This document shows, piece after piece, positions 62,153 through 64,000 of a stretch of 64,000 nucleotides of DNA. How positions within the stretch are numbered: the stretch's first letter is position 1; each line of letters starts with the position of its first letter. A program made the position numbers and the translations under genes. The notes beneath the pieces were generated by a model. The model was given only the letters and a program-made list of their open reading frames with translations, was not told the DNA's origin and made no database searches. Origin of the DNA: Stenotrophomonas sp. Marseille-Q4652 (GTDB lineage: Bacteria > Pseudomonadota > Gammaproteobacteria > Xanthomonadales > Xanthomonadaceae). Where the stretch lies: positions 620,001 through 684,000 of the forward strand of contig NZ_CAKAKE010000001.1 of NCBI RefSeq assembly GCF_916618915.1. Reading direction: 5' to 3'.

Positions 62153-62860
62153 ATGATTACCGTGCATCATCTGGAGCATTCGCGCTCGCACCGCGTGCTT
62201 TGGTTGCTGGAGGAGCTGGAGCTGCCGTACCGGCTGGTCACCTACCAGCGCGACCCCAAGGTGCTGCTGGCACCGCCGGAACTGCGCCGCGTGCATCCGC
62301 TGGGCAAGTCGCCGGTACTCGAGGACGACGGGCGGGTGCTGGCCGAGTCCGGGGCGATCCTGGAGTACCTGGTCGAGCGTTATGACACCCAGCACCGGTT
62401 TGCCCCGCCGTCAGCCCCGGTCGATGGCGAGGAGCGCATGCGTTACCGCTACTGGATGCACTACGCCGAAGGCTCGGCGATGCCGCCGCTGCTGATGACG
62501 CTGGTGTTCTCGCGGATCCGCCAGGCGAAGATGCCGTTCTTAGCGCGCCCGGTTGCCCGCTCCATCGTCGACAAGGTGATGAAGGGCTTCGTCGGTCCGC
62601 AGCTGCGTGGCCATCTGGACTGGATGGAGGCCGAACTGGGCAAGCGGCCCTGGTTCGCCGGCGAGCGCTTTACCGCCGCCGACATCCAGATGAGTTACCC
62701 GGTGCAGGCGGCCGCGGTCCGTTACGCCGGCCTCGAGCAGTACCCGAACCTGCGCGGCTTCCTGCAGCGCATCGGCGAGCGGCCGGCCTTCCAGCGCGCC
62801 GTGCAGAAGGGCGGCGAGCCCATGCTGCCGTCGGGCCGCAAGCCGCCCGGCACCGCGTGA
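62153..62860 (+). CDS. Glutathione S-transferase family protein
   Basis: 235-residue transferase. The thioredoxin-like N-domain starts MITVHHLEHSRSHRVLWLLE, with Ser in SRSHRV as the probable glutathione-activating residue, KSPVLEDDGRVLAESGAILE as the gamma-glutamyl site, and an all-helical C-domain. Closest in layout to the bacterial Gtt1/beta-like group. Substrate unknown. Single gene. Confidence 0.9.
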   Translation: MITVHHLEHSRSHRVLWLLEELELPYRLVTYQRDPKVLLAPPELRRVHPLGKSPVLEDDGRVLAESGAILEYLVERYDTQHRFAPPSAPVDGEERMRYRYWMHYAEGSAMPPLLMTLVFSRIRQAKMPFLARPVARSIVDKVMKGFVGPQLRGHLDWMEAELGKRPWFAGERFTAADIQMSYPVQAAAVRYAGLEQYPNLRGFLQRIGERPAFQRAVQKGGEPMLPSGRKPPGTA

Positions 62861-62888
62861 TTAAGTGCAGGGGGCCTATCCTGTGGCA

Positions 62889-64000
<1,112 letters not shown>

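Overview
The window is 64 kb of GC-rich chromosome. It looks like a gammaproteobacterium of the Xanthomonadaceae, close to Stenotrophomonas, Pseudoxanthomonas or Xanthomonas. The signs are a complete Entner-Doudoroff block, a FimX-type pilus regulator, FabV as an enoyl-ACP reductase, TonB-dependent receptors of the Xanthomonas-Caulobacter type, and intergenic palindromes of the kind known in these genomes. I see no rRNA, tRNA, CRISPR array, insertion sequence, integrase or prophage. Coding density is very high and many neighbouring genes share ATGA or GTGA stop-start overlaps.

Layout. 1-2667 (minus) is the scpA-scpB-rluB operon, cut by the left edge. 3011-3570 is a YciI-BolA pair. 3677-15871 (plus) is a carbohydrate-uptake block: LacI regulator, Oar-like TonB receptor, GH144/glucoamylase-type lipoprotein, lipoprotein binding protein with two permeases, and a large secreted glycosidase. 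15981-21798 (minus) is zwf-glk-pgl-edd-eda, the whole Entner-Doudoroff route from glucose to pyruvate plus glyceraldehyde-3-phosphate. A sugar-importer ATPase is divergent from zwf at 22031. 23129-30374 holds ygfZ, a SdhAF4-like small gene, sdhCDAB, sdhE, ygfX and lolCD. 30484-41697 is mostly housekeeping: yggX, mutY, ftsY, htpG, rsmD, coaD, a YfhL ferredoxin, a gamma-glutamyltransferase, an MBL-fold hydrolase and upp. It also has a stand-alone flagellar-rod-like small protein.

41843-47918 is a putative phosphorus-scavenging cluster: TonB receptor, phytase-like propeller lipoprotein, purple-acid-phosphatase-like enzyme and exported inorganic pyrophosphatase. The gene-free stretches on both sides of the pyrophosphatase gene hold three families of long inverted repeats and a 33-nt duplicated gene end. 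48124-50171 is an aminotransferase divergent from an Lrp/AsnC regulator. 50243-55869 is queA-tgt-yajC-secD-secF, followed by fabV. 57435-61340 (minus) is fimX, a flavoprotein and yaeQ. 61815 to the end holds a cold-shock gene with a long leader, a glutathione transferase and the 5' part of selO.

Two gene sets look like working systems. The first moves oligosaccharide across the outer membrane, trims it, imports it by ABC transport and feeds glucose straight into the Entner-Doudoroff enzymes next door; a LacI-type operator-like palindrome overlaps the zwf start. The second would release phosphate from phytate, phosphomonoesters and pyrophosphate outside the cytoplasm. The substrates in both are inferred from gene families and context, not shown by the sequence itself.
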